Part shown: positions 1 through 9,976 of the stretch, one piece after another | How positions within the stretch are numbered: the first letter of the stretch is position 1 | Layout of the letters: every line of letters starts with the position of its first letter | NCBI RefSeq assembly: GCF_004151485.1 | Contig: NZ_SBFF01000007.1 | Span: 235,551 to 299,550 of the forward strand | From: Sphingosinicella sp. CPCC 101087 | Lineage (GTDB): Bacteria > Pseudomonadota > Alphaproteobacteria > Sphingomonadales > Sphingomonadaceae | Reading direction: 5' to 3' | Length of the DNA stretch: 64,000 nucleotides | Program-made: the position numbers and the translations under genes | Notes under the pieces: generated by a model | The model's input: only the letters and a program-made list of their open reading frames with translations | The model's database searches: none | What the model was told of the DNA's origin: nothing

Positions 1-1938
1 GCGCAGATCCTCAATGGCCGGATCGATGTTGCGGTCGAGCCTCAGGTAGCCGACCGTGGCATAGGTCTGGCGGCCGCCGACCGTGGCGTCGATCTCGTTG
101 CGCCGGATGGCGAAGCTGTTCTTGTCCACCCGGAACCGATGGACGAGGTTGAGCCGCCGCCCGATCCTCACCGTGGTGCGGCCGACGAAATCGGAGAAGC
201 GGCCCGAAAGTCCGGTGCCGGGCGGGAGGATCGTCTCGCGCGTGCTCAACCGGTAGCTCTGGCCGATGTTGGTCCGGACGGAGAGGCCGCGCAGGTCGAC
301 GGCCCAGTCGGCCCCGTAAGTGATCCGAACGCCGTCTTCCCAGCGATCATAGCCGGGGAAGCGGTTCAGGGCGAACAGGTTCGAATCCTCGAGGTCGACC
401 GAGCGGGCATCCTCGTTGGGAATATCCATATTGTTGGTCGGCGGCGATGCGACGACCTGGACCCGCGGTGTGACCCGCTGCGTCCCGCCGAGGAAATTGC
501 CGACCAGCGGCCAGCGCAGATCGGCCGCGACGGCGGCGATCAGTCGGCCGTTCCAGCCTTCCTCGCCGCGATAGATGTCGGTCTGGGTGAGGTGGGTCTG
601 ATTGGCGTGGTACATGTCGCCACGGCCGAAGGCGGTGAGCACCAGCTCCTGGCCGAAGGGCGTAATCCCCCGCCGCTCCCAGCGGGCGCTGGCGAAGGCG
701 CGCTGCGTGTCCTGTCCTTCGGTGCGCAGGATCGAGAGGCTGTTGGTCTGGACCTCGACCTGGCCGCCCAGCCAGGGATCGTCCAGGCGCCACCGAGCGT
801 CGATCGCCGGCAAGGCGATGGGCTGCATCCCGTCGACGTCGGTGATCCGCAGCCCCTGAAATGCCCAGCCGGCGATGGAAACATAGCTGTCGGAGCCGAT
901 CCGCTCGGCTTCGACCACCGAGCGCAGGCGGTCATCGCGCGAAATGTCGTAGCGGCTGAGGAAGGTGCGATCGGTGACATAGCGGCCCGCCGCCGTCACA
1001 CTCCATTCCGGGCTCAGCTGGAAGCGGCCATTGCCCTCGATATAGCCCCTTATTCCCTTGTCGGCTCCGGGATCCGGCTGCGCCGGATCGAGCGGCAGGC
1101 GGGAGCCGTGGGTGATGAAGCCGCGCAGCTGGAAGGCGCCGGTCGAGGTGAGATGGCGATACTCCGCCTCCAGCATCGGCAGGACGTCGGTATAGACGTG
1201 CGGCGTGATCGTGGTGTCGCGGTTCGGCGCCAGCCGGATGTAATAAGGGGCGCTGACCTCGAAGCCGTTGCGGCGGCTGAAACGGATGTCGGGGACCAGC
1301 AGGCCGCTGCCGCCCCCCTGGCTGCCGTCCGGATGCGACAGGCCGGGCAAGGCGATGATCGGCCTTCCGAACAGGTTGAGGCTGGCGCCTTCATAGGTGA
1401 TCCGGTGGCGGACCGGATCGTGGACGACGCGCACCGCGTTGATCTGCCAGGTCGGCTCGCGCGGACAGCCGTCCGCGTCGACCACGGCGCAGGGCGTGTA
1501 GGCGGCATTCTCCAGCGTCGTGAAGCCTTCCTCGCGCTGCGCCCGGACCGCCGCCAGCCGTCCGCCATCCTCGAGCACGAGCAGCAGATTCTCGATCATG
1601 CCGTCGCGAAGATTGTCCTCGAGAAGGACGTTGTCGCCATAAGCGACGTCGCCGGCCGGACTGGTCACGCGGACGCCGCCTTGCGCGCGCACCTCCCCGC
1701 TCGCCCGGTCCCAGGTGACGGAGTCGGCGCGAAGGCGATAGCCCTCGCGGTTCATGCGCACCTCGCCGGAGACGGTGACGACGTCGCTATTGTGATCGTA
1801 AGTGAGCTGGTCGGCGCTGAACGCGATCGTGTCCGACGCCTCGGCCGCCGGAGCGTCGGGGACCTGCGCCGAGGCCGCATAGGAAGCGGTCAGCAACAGA
1901 GGCAGCGCGGTGCGGCAGATCGTTTGAAAAGTCTTCAC
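1..1938 (-). CDS. lptD: LPS-assembly protein LptD (C-terminus cut by window edge)
   Basis: Outer-membrane beta-barrel that inserts lipopolysaccharide into the outer leaflet together with LptE. On the minus strand 646 codons are open without a stop to position 1, so the C-terminal end of the barrel lies outside the window. I chose the GTG at 1938: it is followed by a signal peptide (basic start, LPLLLTASYAASA, likely cleavage before Q) and then an OstA/LptA-like domain (FSADQLTYDHNSDVVTVSGE, about residues 40-120). The LptD barrel follows, rich in amphipathic strands and including the NSFAIRRNEIDATVGGRQTY stretch. An AAGG lies a few bases upstream of the GTG. The gene is divergent from pepA with about 107 bp between them. 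The family assignment is firm; the exact start is less so. Confidence 0.93.
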   Translation of the reverse strand, partial: MKTFQTICRTALPLLLTASYAASAQVPDAPAAEASDTIAFSADQLTYDHNSDVVTVSGEVRMNREGYRLRADSVTWDRASGEVRAQGGVRVTSPAGDVAYGDNVLLEDNLRDGMIENLLLVLEDGGRLAAVRAQREEGFTTLENAAYTPCAVVDADGCPREPTWQINAVRVVHDPVRHRITYEGASLNLFGRPIIALPGLSHPDGSQGGGSGLLVPDIRFSRRNGFEVSAPYYIRLAPNRDTTITPHVYTDVLPMLEAEYRHLTSTGAFQLRGFITHGSRLPLDPAQPDPGADKGIRGYIEGNGRFQLSPEWSVTAAGRYVTDRTFLSRYDISRDDRLRSVVEAERIGSDSYVSIAGWAFQGLRITDVDGMQPIALPAIDARWRLDDPWLGGQVEVQTNSLSILRTEGQDTQRAFASARWERRGITPFGQELVLTAFGRGDMYHANQTHLTQTDIYRGEEGWNGRLIAAVAADLRWPLVGNFLGGTQRVTPRVQVVASPPTNNMDIPNEDARSVDLEDSNLFALNRFPGYDRWEDGVRITYGADWAVDLRGLSVRTNIGQSYRLSTRETILPPGTGLSGRFSDFVGRTTVRIGRRLNLVHRFRVDKNSFAIRRNEIDATVGGRQTYATVGYLRLDRNIDPAIEDLR

Positions 1939-2045
1939 CAGGGTGCCTTGAGGCCTGACGCGGGCGCCAGCCTATTGCACCGGAGGCCGCCGGCTGCAAT
2001 GGCGGCAGTTTCCGCATACAGCTTTCGCGCGAGGAGATCCGCGTC

Positions 2046-3521
2046 GTGATCAAGGTCAGTTTCGCCGCCAAGCGTCCAAAAGGCGCCTATGCGCTCGCCG
2101 TGCCCGTCCGCAGCGACGACATGCTGCACGACCGGCTGGCGGGCCTGGACGACAGCGCGCGCACGCTGGCTGCCCGGTCCGCGGAGGCGCAGCGGTTCGA
2201 GCGCGAAATCGGTGCGATTGCCGAGACGTTCATCGAGGAAGGCGATATCGCCCGCCGGCTCCTCCTGGTCGGCTATGGCGGCCGCCAGGAGAGCGCGGCA
2301 ACCCACGAGCGGGTTGGGGGCGCCCTGACCGCCAAGCTGCTGACCTCGGGCGAGACGAAACTGGTGATCGATGCGGCCGGGCTCGACGCCCGATCGGCGG
2401 CGCGACTGGCGTTCGGCGCGGCGGCGCGCAGCTGGCGGCACGACGTCTATCGGACCCGGCTCGGGCGCAAGCAGAGGCCGACGCTCGAGGAAGTGATCAT
2501 CGTCGGCGCAGACAAGGGCGTCGAGGCGGAATGGAAGCGCGAGGCGGCGGTGCTGAAAGGCCTCGACCTCACCCGCCAGCTGGTCAGCGACCCCCCCAAC
2601 ATCATCTATCCCGAAACCTTCGTGGACAAGGTGCGCGAGGCCATGGACGGCCTCGGCGTCGAGATCCAGGTGCTCGACGAGAAAGCGATGCGCAAGCTCG
2701 GCATGGGTGCGCTGCTCGGCGTTGCCCAGGGTTCGGCGCGGCCGCCGCGGCTGCTGGCGATGCGCTGGAAGGGCGCGCCTTCGTCGAAGAGGAATGTCGC
2801 GTTCATCGGCAAGGGCATCACCTTCGATACCGGCGGCATCTCGATCAAGCCGGCCCAAGGCATGGAAGCGATGAAGTGGGACATGGGCGGGGCCGGAGCG
2901 GTGGCCGGCGCGATTCTGGCGCTGGCGGCGCGCAAGGCCAAGGCCAATGTGGTGGGCGTATGCGTGCTCGCCGAGAACATGCCCGATGGCAATGCCCAGC
3001 GGCCGGGCGACATCGTCACCTCCATGTCGGGCCAGACGATCGAGGTGATCAACACCGACGCCGAAGGGCGGCTTGTGCTCGCCGACGCGATGACCTGGAC
3101 GCAGCGGGAGCACAAGCCGGAGGTGATGATCGACCTGGCCACGCTGACCGGAGCGATGATCGTCAGCCTCGGCCACGAATATGGCGGCCTGTTCGCCAAT
3201 GACGACGGCCTGGCCGAGCGGCTCGCGGAGGCGGGTCGGGAGAGCGGAGACAAATTGTGGCGGATGCCGATGGGCGATGCCTATGACAAGATCATGGATT
3301 CGCCCATTGCCGACATGAAGAATGCCGGCGCCCGCGAGGCGGGATCGATCACTGCCGCCTGCTTCCTCGGCCGCTTCGTCGAAGAAGGCGTGAAATGGGC
3401 GCATCTCGACATTGCCGGAATGGTCTGGGCCGACAAGCCGAGCCACCTCTACGACAAAGGCGCGACCGGCTACGGCGTCGCCCTGCTCGACCGCTACGTT
3501 GCGGACAATCACGAAGGGTAG
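2046..3521 (+). CDS. pepA: Leucyl aminopeptidase (M17 family)
   Basis: Cytosolic dizinc exopeptidase that removes N-terminal residues, especially leucine, from peptides; a hexamer in known relatives. At 491 residues it has the usual length. The M17 signature NTDAEGRL is at residues 336-343 and the metal-binding GKGITFDTGGISIKP stretch lies upstream of it. The N-terminal domain (about 1-160) is the variable regulatory part of the family. The start is GTG at 2046 with GAGGAG about 12 bases upstream. It is divergent from lptD and convergent with the amine oxidase at 3661-4896. In other sphingomonads, as I recall, the chi subunit of DNA polymerase III often follows pepA; no such frame is visible here. 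Confidence 0.96.
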   Translation: MIKVSFAAKRPKGAYALAVPVRSDDMLHDRLAGLDDSARTLAARSAEAQRFEREIGAIAETFIEEGDIARRLLLVGYGGRQESAATHERVGGALTAKLLTSGETKLVIDAAGLDARSAARLAFGAAARSWRHDVYRTRLGRKQRPTLEEVIIVGADKGVEAEWKREAAVLKGLDLTRQLVSDPPNIIYPETFVDKVREAMDGLGVEIQVLDEKAMRKLGMGALLGVAQGSARPPRLLAMRWKGAPSSKRNVAFIGKGITFDTGGISIKPAQGMEAMKWDMGGAGAVAGAILALAARKAKANVVGVCVLAENMPDGNAQRPGDIVTSMSGQTIEVINTDAEGRLVLADAMTWTQREHKPEVMIDLATLTGAMIVSLGHEYGGLFANDDGLAERLAEAGRESGDKLWRMPMGDAYDKIMDSPIADMKNAGAREAGSITAACFLGRFVEEGVKWAHLDIAGMVWADKPSHLYDKGATGYGVALLDRYVADNHEG

Positions 3522-3660
3522 GGGCCCGACCCCTTCCGAACAATCGGCCGGGCGGCCGGGGGGCCGCGATCTGGGCACCTTGTCGCTCGATCGAGGCGGC
3601 GCGGGACTATGGCCGTCCGCGATTCTGCATCCAAGCTCCCACCGGTAGCTCGAGCCGCCG

Positions 3661-4896
3661 TCAGGCGCAGGCAAGTGCCACAAGCGCCTGCTCGGCAGCC
3701 CTAACGCCGGTGAGACAGGCGCCGTGCGCCGTCGAGAAGACGTGGCGCGAACAGGCTTCGCCGGCGAAGAACAAGCGGTTCTCGACCGGGGCCGCGAGCT
3801 GCCGGCGCGCGGCGGAATGGCCAGGAAGCGCATGGCTGTACGACCCGCCGAAATGGCCCGCCGCGCCCCAGGCTGAGCCGACAAGCGGGCGCAATCTCGC
3901 GCGGAAGCCGCTTCCGAACAATGCCGCAAGCTCCTCCATCGCAAACTCGGCCGCTCCCGCTTCGCCCTCGGCCTCGAGGGCGCGCGCGTGGGGCCCGCCG
4001 AAAAAAGCTTCGATCACCGGCCGGCCGAACGGCCTGAGATAGTAGCTTCCCGTCTCGGCGCGATGAGGATTGCCGATCAGATGGCGGTCGGGCTCGATCT
4101 CCCCCGCGCCGTCGAGAGCCAGGAACATCTTGTTCGCCAGGCCGAGGGGCAACCGCTCCGCGGCTTCGGTCTTGGCGTCGAGCGGCGGATCGAAGCGCAG
4201 GCGTTCGGCGGCGAGCACGGCCGTCCCCACGGTGACGATCGCGGCGCGCGCCGAGAGCGTGCCCTGCGGAGTATGGAGCGCGAGCCGGGCACCCGCGCGA
4301 TCCACACGCTCGACGGAGCAATCGAGCGCGATCGGCAGGCCGGATGCGGCAGAAGAGATCAGGGTGCCATAGCCGGCCGGAATGCGCCAGTTGGTGCCGC
4401 TGTCCGCCGCGTCATAGGCCTGCTCGTCGCGTACGGAGATCGAGGAGAGCGATGCCCCGCTGATGTAGAAGCTGCGCGTCTCCAGATAGGCATTCCAGGG
4501 CGAGGCGGGTTCAAGCGCGTCGGCGGCGCAGTCGCTCACCGGAGGCGCCTCGCGTCGCCGCCGCTCGAATGCCTCCGATGCCGCGGCCGCCGCCGACTGC
4601 TCCTCGGGCGGGAAGCCCAGGTCCGCATATTGGCGACCCCAGTCCGGCGGCCTCCGGTCCACGGCGAAGCCGAGGCGCTCGGCGAGCTGCAGCCAGGGAT
4701 TGCGATCCGCCGAATGCAGCCAACCGCAACCGAGATCGAGCGGCAGACCGGCCCGCTCCAGGGTCCAAGCCCGCCCGCCTATCCGGTCGCCCGCCTCGAC
4801 GATGAGGAAGGAGAGAGGCTCGCGCGCCAGCCGGCGGCCGGCTGCGATTCCGGCCGCGCCGGCACCTATGATGATGACATCCAACTCTGCCGCCAT
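3661..4896 (-). CDS. Flavin-containing amine oxidase / FAD-dependent oxidoreductase
   Basis: Predicted FAD enzyme of the monoamine oxidase/polyamine oxidase superfamily, 411 residues. The N-terminal dinucleotide-binding motif is visible (VIIIGAGAAGIAAG, about residues 6-19), followed by the GG doublet region EAGDRIGGRAWT. The C-terminal FAD-contact segment FFAGEACS is followed by a glycine-rich helix. The start at 4896 is favoured over an upstream in-frame ATG because GGAGG lies 5 bases before it. There is no signal peptide or clear membrane segment, so it is probably cytosolic. It sits alone on the minus strand between pepA and ndk and converges with pepA. The substrate (polyamine, aromatic amine, other) cannot be read from sequence. 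Confidence 0.88.
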   Translation of the reverse strand: MAAELDVIIIGAGAAGIAAGRRLAREPLSFLIVEAGDRIGGRAWTLERAGLPLDLGCGWLHSADRNPWLQLAERLGFAVDRRPPDWGRQYADLGFPPEEQSAAAAASEAFERRRREAPPVSDCAADALEPASPWNAYLETRSFYISGASLSSISVRDEQAYDAADSGTNWRIPAGYGTLISSAASGLPIALDCSVERVDRAGARLALHTPQGTLSARAAIVTVGTAVLAAERLRFDPPLDAKTEAAERLPLGLANKMFLALDGAGEIEPDRHLIGNPHRAETGSYYLRPFGRPVIEAFFGGPHARALEAEGEAGAAEFAMEELAALFGSGFRARLRPLVGSAWGAAGHFGGSYSHALPGHSAARRQLAAPVENRLFFAGEACSRHVFSTAHGACLTGVRAAEQALVALACA

Positions 4897-5076
4897 GCGT
4901 GCCTCCGCGGGGCAGATGCCCGGCAATGCCGATGGTTCCATCCGCCCAGATCCAATATGCGACGGGGTCGGCGAGCCGATACCGCGATCGATCGCTCAAT
5001 CCTGGCGCTTGCTCCGGCGCTGCGCCGCGCCTAGAGAGCCGCCGCAATCTCATCCAGACACGGAGCTTTATCGGCC

Positions 5077-5499
5077 ATGGCGACCGAGCGGACCTTTTCG
5101 ATCATCAAGCCCGACGCGACGCGGCGCAACCTGACCGGCGCGATCACCAAGATGCTGGAGGATTCCGGCCTGCGCGTCGTCGCCTCGAGGCGCATCCACA
5201 TGACCAGGGAGCAGGCAGAGGGCTTCTACGCCGTTCACAAGGAACGCCCCTTCTTCAACGACCTCGTCAGGTTCATGACCTCCGGCCCGGTCGTCGTTCA
5301 GGTCCTTGAAGGCGAGAATGCGGTCGCGCGCAACCGCGAGGTGATGGGCGCGACCAATCCCGAAAATGCCGACGAGGGTACGATCCGCAAGACCTATGCG
5401 GAGTCGATCGAGGCGAACAGCGTCCACGGCTCCGACAGCCTGGAAAATGCGAAGATCGAGATCGACTTCTTCTTCAAGCCGGAAGAGATTGTCGGCTGA
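5077..5499 (+). CDS. ndk: Nucleoside diphosphate kinase
   Basis: Transfers the gamma-phosphate of ATP to NDPs through a phospho-histidine and so balances NTP and dNTP pools. At 140 residues it has the family length. The catalytic histidine is H117 in the HGSD motif (117-120), and the N-terminal [10 protein letters not shown] is characteristic. It is monocistronic: transcription ends in the strong hairpin directly downstream (5544-5581). Confidence 0.98.
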   Translation: MATERTFSIIKPDATRRNLTGAITKMLEDSGLRVVASRRIHMTREQAEGFYAVHKERPFFNDLVRFMTSGPVVVQVLEGENAVARNREVMGATNPENADEGTIRKTYAESIEANSVHGSDSLENAKIEIDFFFKPEEIVG

Positions 5500-5543
5500 T
5501 CGCTCCCGGCGCCTGCCGGGATCGGATCATTTCCGCTTACGAG

Positions 5544-5581
5544 AAGCGAGCCGTTCCGGCTTCACCGGACGGCTCGCTTTT
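5544..5581 (+). terminator. Rho-independent terminator of ndk
   Basis: Two-part stem: 5544-5553 pairs with 5570-5579 (10 bp, AAGCGAGCCG) and 5555-5559 pairs with 5565-5569 (TCCGG). There is a single bulged T between them and a 5-base loop. A TTTT run ends the structure. It lies 45 bases after the ndk stop and may also help insulate the opposing gene ending at 5604. Confidence 0.88.
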
Positions 5582-5603
5582 GTTCATGGACTTGCGACCC
5601 GGT

Positions 5604-6251
5604 CTATGACCCCGACCGGCTCCGCCAGAGCGCGTCCAGCCGAGCCTGTGCCTCGCCGGGAGGCACGGCACCGACCCGAGCAAGACCGCGCAGCTTGACT
5701 TCGTCGCCGCCGAGCAGGCCGCCTTCCTCGATCCGATAGCCGAGATCATAGAGGGCGACGTCGGTGTGTCGCTCGCCGCCGACGAAGAAGCCGGTTTCGA
5801 TTGCGACCGGCAAGCGTGCATCGCCCCGCCGGTCGGCCTCGTCCCGGCGCAGCCGCACCAATGCCCGTCCGAACCAGCCCGCCTCGATACGCGGCTCGCT
5901 CACCGTCTCGACCGCATCCGCCTGCAGCGGCGTGGGGAAGAGAATGCGCTGATCCTGGATCGTCTGGGCGGGGTCCGCGGGCGCGAGGGCGAGCTTGCGT
6001 CCTTCGCGGTCCGGCGTGCCACGCAGCAACAGGGTCTGCGCCGCTGCCGAGGCCTGGCGGCGCGCCGCCGCCTTGTCCGCTTCCTCCGCGGTTCGCTGCT
6101 GATAATTGTTCCACAAGGTCAGGCCGGAAATGGTCACCGCGGCGAGGCCGAGCAGCTCCGCGAGCGTCAGCCAGCGCCGGCGGGTCTTCGCGGCCTCCGC
6201 TTTCTCCGCCGTGCTCGAAGGCGGGGGCGAGGGCGGAATTTCGTCAGTCAT
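5604..6251 (-). CDS. Hypothetical single-pass membrane protein coupled to purN
   Basis: I do not recognise a named family. The protein has 215 residues. It starts with a proline/serine-rich cytoplasmic tail, then a basic cluster (KTRRRW, about 22-27) and one hydrophobic segment (LTLAELLGLAAVTISGLTLW, about 28-47). A charged, alanine-rich helix (about 50-75, possibly coiled coil) and a compact C-terminal domain of about 130 residues follow. The start at 6251 overlaps the purN stop by 8 bases (ATGACTGA), so translation is probably coupled to purN. Conservation of the pairing would suggest a housekeeping role, but nothing links it to purine synthesis beyond position. Confidence 0.75.
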   Translation of the reverse strand: MTDEIPPSPPPSSTAEKAEAAKTRRRWLTLAELLGLAAVTISGLTLWNNYQQRTAEEADKAAARRQASAAAQTLLLRGTPDREGRKLALAPADPAQTIQDQRILFPTPLQADAVETVSEPRIEAGWFGRALVRLRRDEADRRGDARLPVAIETGFFVGGERHTDVALYDLGYRIEEGGLLGGDEVKLRGLARVGAVPPGEAQARLDALWRSRSGS

Positions 6252-6864
6252 CGGACCCGCCTTCCCGACCCTCGCCGATGGCGCCGCGAAGCTCGTGCGC
6301 ATAGCGTTCGAGCGCGGCCGGGTAGAGCTCGTGCTCCGCCTCGAGCACCCGCGCGGCGAGGCTGTCGGCATCGTCGCGCGGCAGGATCCGCACCCTCGTC
6401 TGGGCGATGACGGGTCCGGAATCCAGGTCCGCCGTCACGACATGGACCGAGCAGCCGGCATATTCGTCTCCCGCGAGCAGCGCGCGCCGATGCGTGTCGA
6501 GACCCTTGTGCAGCGGCAGCAGGGAGGGGTGGATGTTCAGGATTCGGCCCTCCCACCGTTCCACGAATTCGGGCGACAGCAGGCGCATATAGCCGGCCAG
6601 CGCGATCAGCTCGACATCATGCTCGCGGAGCACCGTGTCGAGCTTCTGATCGAATAGGCGCCGCTCCATGCCCTTGTGGCTCAAGGACCAGGTCCTGAGA
6701 CCCAGCCGCTTCGCGAGCACCACCCCGCGCGCCTCGGGCACGTTGGAGGCGACCAGAACGATCTCGTAGGGCCGGTCCGGATCGCGCCGCTTATGCTCGG
6801 CAAGCGCGAGCAGGTTGGAGCCGCGGCCGGAGATCAGGACCGCGACTCGGACCTTGTCAGCCAT
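6244..6864 (-). CDS. purN: Phosphoribosylglycinamide formyltransferase (PurN)
   Basis: Third step of de novo purine synthesis: transfers a formyl group from 10-formyl-THF to GAR. The 206-residue protein has the N-terminal [10 protein letters not shown] phosphate-binding motif. The catalytic set is visible as N in [11 protein letters not shown] in the same motif, and D in the downstream DSGPVIAQ segment. The start at 6864 overlaps the purM stop by 8 bases (ATGGCTGA). The last 8 bases are in turn shared with the next gene, giving a tightly coupled purM-purN-hypothetical unit. Confidence 0.97.
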   Translation of the reverse strand: MADKVRVAVLISGRGSNLLALAEHKRRDPDRPYEIVLVASNVPEARGVVLAKRLGLRTWSLSHKGMERRLFDQKLDTVLREHDVELIALAGYMRLLSPEFVERWEGRILNIHPSLLPLHKGLDTHRRALLAGDEYAGCSVHVVTADLDSGPVIAQTRVRILPRDDADSLAARVLEAEHELYPAALERYAHELRGAIGEGREGGSDD

Positions 6865-7951
6865 GGAAGGTGGCGCTCCAGGCGTCCCGGGCGAACCAGG
6901 TGCCGCGGCCGCCGGAGACGGTGCAGCCGCGCTCGCCCTCCTCCAGCCGGCCGATCTCGAAGACCGTTTCCCCCGCTCCGGCAAGAGCGTCGGCGACCTC
7001 GGCGGCACGGCCCGGCGGAACGATCGCCACCATGCCGACGCCGCAGTTGAACGTACGCGCCATCTCCGCCGGCTCGATGTTGCCCTCGGCGTGGAGGAAC
7101 GCCATCAGTCGCGGCTGCGGCCAGGCGTCGGCGGAAACATGCGCGTGAAGCCCCTCGGGCAGCACCCTCGGAACATTCTCGAGCAGCCCGCCGCCGGTGA
7201 TGTGGGCGAGGGCCGAAATGCCGCCGGCGCGGATTTGCGGGAGAAGCGCGCGAACATAGATGCGTGTCGGTTCCATGAGCGCGTCGATCAGGAGCCGGTC
7301 CTGGTCGAACAAAGCGGGGCGGTCGAGCTTCCAGCCCCGATCCCCCGCAAGACGGCGGACAAGCGAATAGCCGTTGGAATGGACCCCGGACGAGGCGAGG
7401 CCGAGGATGAGATCGCCGGCCGCGACCTTGTCGCCGGTCAGCGCCTGGCCACGCTCAACGGCGCCGACGCAGAAACCGGCAAGATCATAGTCGCCGGGCG
7501 CGTACATGCCCGGCATTTCCGCCGTCTCGCCGCCGATCAGCGCGCAGCCGGCGATACGGCAGCCCTGGGCGATCGAGGCGATCACCCGCTCGGCTACCTG
7601 GCCTTCGAGTTTTCCGGTCGCGAAATAGTCGAGGAAGAAGAGCGGCTCGGCGCCCTGCACGACGAGATCGTTCGCGCACATCGCGACGAGGTCGATTCCG
7701 ACGCCCTCGTGCCGGTCATGGTCGATCGCGAGCTTGAGCTTGGTTCCGACCCCGTCATTGGCGGCGACGAGCAGGGGATCGCTGTAGCCGGCCGCCTTGA
7801 GATCGAAGAATCCGCCGAAGCCGCCCAGCGACGCGTCGGCGCCGGGGCGGGCCGTCGCCCGGGCGAGCGGGGCGATCGCCTTGACCAGGGCATTGCCGGC
7901 GGCGATGTCCACACCGGCCTTGGCATAGGTATAGGATTCAGGGTCGCTCAT
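6857..7951 (-). CDS. purM: Phosphoribosylformylglycinamidine cyclo-ligase (AIR synthetase)
   Basis: Fifth step of purine synthesis: ATP-dependent ring closure of FGAM to AIR. The 364-residue protein shows the N-terminal YAKAGVDI motif, the metal/nucleotide loop NDGVGTKLK, and the glycine-rich [15 protein letters not shown] signature typical of PurM. The start at 7951 is the ATG before [15 protein letters not shown]. The gene is divergent from the DUF2066 gene at 8067 with about 115 bp between them, which must hold both promoters. It leads the purM-purN operon. Confidence 0.97.
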   Translation of the reverse strand: MSDPESYTYAKAGVDIAAGNALVKAIAPLARATARPGADASLGGFGGFFDLKAAGYSDPLLVAANDGVGTKLKLAIDHDRHEGVGIDLVAMCANDLVVQGAEPLFFLDYFATGKLEGQVAERVIASIAQGCRIAGCALIGGETAEMPGMYAPGDYDLAGFCVGAVERGQALTGDKVAAGDLILGLASSGVHSNGYSLVRRLAGDRGWKLDRPALFDQDRLLIDALMEPTRIYVRALLPQIRAGGISALAHITGGGLLENVPRVLPEGLHAHVSADAWPQPRLMAFLHAEGNIEPAEMARTFNCGVGMVAIVPPGRAAEVADALAGAGETVFEIGRLEEGERGCTVSGGRGTWFARDAWSATFHG

Positions 7952-8066
7952 CGGCGCGGGCTTAGATGGGAATCGCCGAAAGTGGAAACCGGTTTTGGAG
8001 GCCCCGCTGGCGTGATTGCCTGAGAACAAGCTTGGATTTCCACCCTCGACTCGCCAAAAGGCGGCC

Positions 8067-9287
8067 GTGAAGCGTTTCCGCCGTCTCTCCCTCGCCGCGA
8101 TTCCCGCTGCCATTCTCGCGCTCGTCGCGGGCGCCGGCCTCGTCTACGCCCAGCTCGAAGGGGAGGATCGCGGCATCCCCCCGATCGACAGCACGAGCAA
8201 TTTCGAGGTCCTCGGAATCCAGGTCGACGTCAGCGCCGACAATGCCGAAGAGGCACGAGTCGAAGGCTGGCGGCGAGCCCAGGCGGAAGGCTGGCGCATG
8301 CTTTGGTCGCGCACGACCGGCCGGCCGCCGGCGCAGGCGCCGAGGCTCGCCGATTCGGTGCTGAACTCGATCGTTTCCGGAATCGTCATCGAACAGGAAC
8401 AGATCGGCCCGCAGCGCTATGTCGCGCGTCTGGGCGTGCTGTTCGACCGGGCGCGCACGGGCCAGATGCTCGGCGTGCAGGGGCTGGTGCGCCGCTCGGC
8501 GCCGATGCTGGTCATCCCGGTGATGACGACGGGTTCGACGCCCTACAGCTTCGAGTTCCAGAACGAATGGCAGCGGGCCTGGGCCCAGTTCCGCACCGCC
8601 GCGAGCCCGATCGACTATGTGCGGACGTCCGGAGCAGGCATCGATCCCTTGCTGCTCAACCGTGCCCAGGCGGGGCGCCGCGGGCGCGGCTGGTGGCGGA
8701 TGCTCCTCGACCAATATGGCGCCGCCGACATACTCGTCGCCGAAGTGGACCTGCGCCGCCTTTATCCGGGCGGCCCGGCACTCGGCCTGTTCACCGCCCG
8801 GTTCGGACCCGACGCCGAGATACTCGGCCGATTCAGCCTGCGCGTCCCCGCCTCCGGAGACATCGGCCGGATGATGGAAGAGGGCGTGCGGCGGATTGAC
8901 GCGATCTATACCCGTGCGCTCGAGGCTGGCGTGCTGCTGCCCGATCCGAGTCTGGTGATCATCGAGCCCGAGGTGCAGGAGGCGGTCGAGGAGGCGGTTC
9001 TCGAAATCGAGCTGCCCGAACCGGTCACCCAGGTTCCGGTCGGGCCGATCGCGACCTTCAATCTCCAGGTCGACACGCCCGACCCGGACTCGGTGCAGCG
9101 CGCGGAGCTTGCGATCAGTCGGGTGGGCGGCGTGACCTCGGCAATCACCACCAGCCTGGCGCTCGGCGGAACCTCGGTGATGCGCGTGACCTATTCCGGG
9201 GACGCCGCCGCTTTCCAGGCTGCCCTGCAATCGCAGGGATGGCAGGTGCAGGCGATCAACGGCAATACATTGAGAATATCGCGCTAA
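8067..9287 (+). CDS. DUF2066-type exported protein
   Basis: Predicted exported protein of 406 residues in the DUF2066 group, function unknown. GTG at 8067 gives a basic start followed by a hydrophobic segment ([20 protein letters not shown]) that reads as a signal peptide or anchor. The DUF2066-like core (about residues 50-260) begins with a [17 protein letters not shown] stretch and contains a repeated A-x-x-x-GWR motif. The last 80 residues form a separate alpha/beta part that ends in a repeat-like [12 protein letters not shown]...W-Q-V-Q segment. A TTG farther upstream is possible but has a poorer ribosome site. The gene precedes hdaA by about 58 bp and is probably cotranscribed with it. 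Confidence 0.82.
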   Translation: MKRFRRLSLAAIPAAILALVAGAGLVYAQLEGEDRGIPPIDSTSNFEVLGIQVDVSADNAEEARVEGWRRAQAEGWRMLWSRTTGRPPAQAPRLADSVLNSIVSGIVIEQEQIGPQRYVARLGVLFDRARTGQMLGVQGLVRRSAPMLVIPVMTTGSTPYSFEFQNEWQRAWAQFRTAASPIDYVRTSGAGIDPLLLNRAQAGRRGRGWWRMLLDQYGAADILVAEVDLRRLYPGGPALGLFTARFGPDAEILGRFSLRVPASGDIGRMMEEGVRRIDAIYTRALEAGVLLPDPSLVIIEPEVQEAVEEAVLEIELPEPVTQVPVGPIATFNLQVDTPDPDSVQRAELAISRVGGVTSAITTSLALGGTSVMRVTYSGDAAAFQAALQSQGWQVQAINGNTLRISR

Positions 9288-9345
9288 TCGGTGAATCGGT
9301 CTTGATTCGCAGGGGCCGAGGCGGTCAGGATCCAGGGGAGTGTCG

Positions 9346-9972
9346 ATGGGGGCGAACCAGATCGCGTTGCCGCTGGACTGGCCGGTCGCCGACCGGGAGG
9401 AAGATTTCCTTCTGTCGGAAAGCAACCGCGCGGTCTTCGAGCATTTGCGCCGCTGGGCGCTTTGGCCGGTCATGGCGACCCTGCTCACCGGACCGCGCAA
9501 GTCGGGCCGCAGCCTGCTCGGCCGCATTTTCGTCCGCAAGACCGGCGGGCGACTGTTCGACAATGCCGAGAGTCATGACGAAGAGACCCTGTTCCACGCC
9601 TGGAACGAAGCCCAGGCCCGGCGCAAGCCGCTGCTCGTCATTGCCGACTCGCCGCCGCCCCGCTGGCAGGTAACGTTGCCCGACCTCAGATCCCGGTTGG
9701 CAGCGACGCCGCAGGTCGAGATCGGCCCGCCCGACGACCTCCTGCTCGGTCAACTGATCGTCAAGCTGCTCGGCGACCGCGGCATCGCGGCGCCGCCGGA
9801 CCTGCCCGATTATCTGGTGCCGCGGATCGAACGGACCTATCTGGCCGTTCTCGAGGTGGTGGACGTTCTCGATCATGTCATGCTTTCCCACCATAGGCGG
9901 ATGACCGTTCCGCTGGCGCGCAAGGCGCTGGACGAGGCGGGGCTGATCGGACGGATGAAGGGTCGAGCTTGA
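9346..9972 (+). CDS. hdaA: DnaA-regulatory ATPase homolog HdaA
   Basis: Hda-type AAA+ protein that, with the sliding clamp, promotes hydrolysis of DnaA-ATP after initiation and so prevents re-initiation. The 208-residue protein starts with the clamp-binding QIALPLDW segment (Q-x-x-L-x-L-x) right after the initiator. The Walker A region reads GPRKSGRS, with arginine replacing the usual lysine as in known Hda proteins. ATG 9346 is preferred over the GTG at 9340 because AGGGGAG then sits about 6 bases upstream. The next gene (ppk1) begins 4 bases after its stop. Confidence 0.93.
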   Translation: MGANQIALPLDWPVADREEDFLLSESNRAVFEHLRRWALWPVMATLLTGPRKSGRSLLGRIFVRKTGGRLFDNAESHDEETLFHAWNEAQARRKPLLVIADSPPPRWQVTLPDLRSRLAATPQVEIGPPDDLLLGQLIVKLLGDRGIAAPPDLPDYLVPRIERTYLAVLEVVDVLDHVMLSHHRRMTVPLARKALDEAGLIGRMKGRA

Positions 9973-9976
9973 AGCG

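Noticed and set aside
139..2049. Long plus-strand open frame of 636 codons
   Set aside because: It is antisense to lptD, whose minus-strand frame gives a clear signal peptide, OstA-like domain and barrel. The plus-strand translation has no recognisable motif; such shadows are common at this GC content.
1935..3944. Minus-strand open frame of 669 codons
   Set aside because: Antisense to pepA and running into other genes. No domain recognised.
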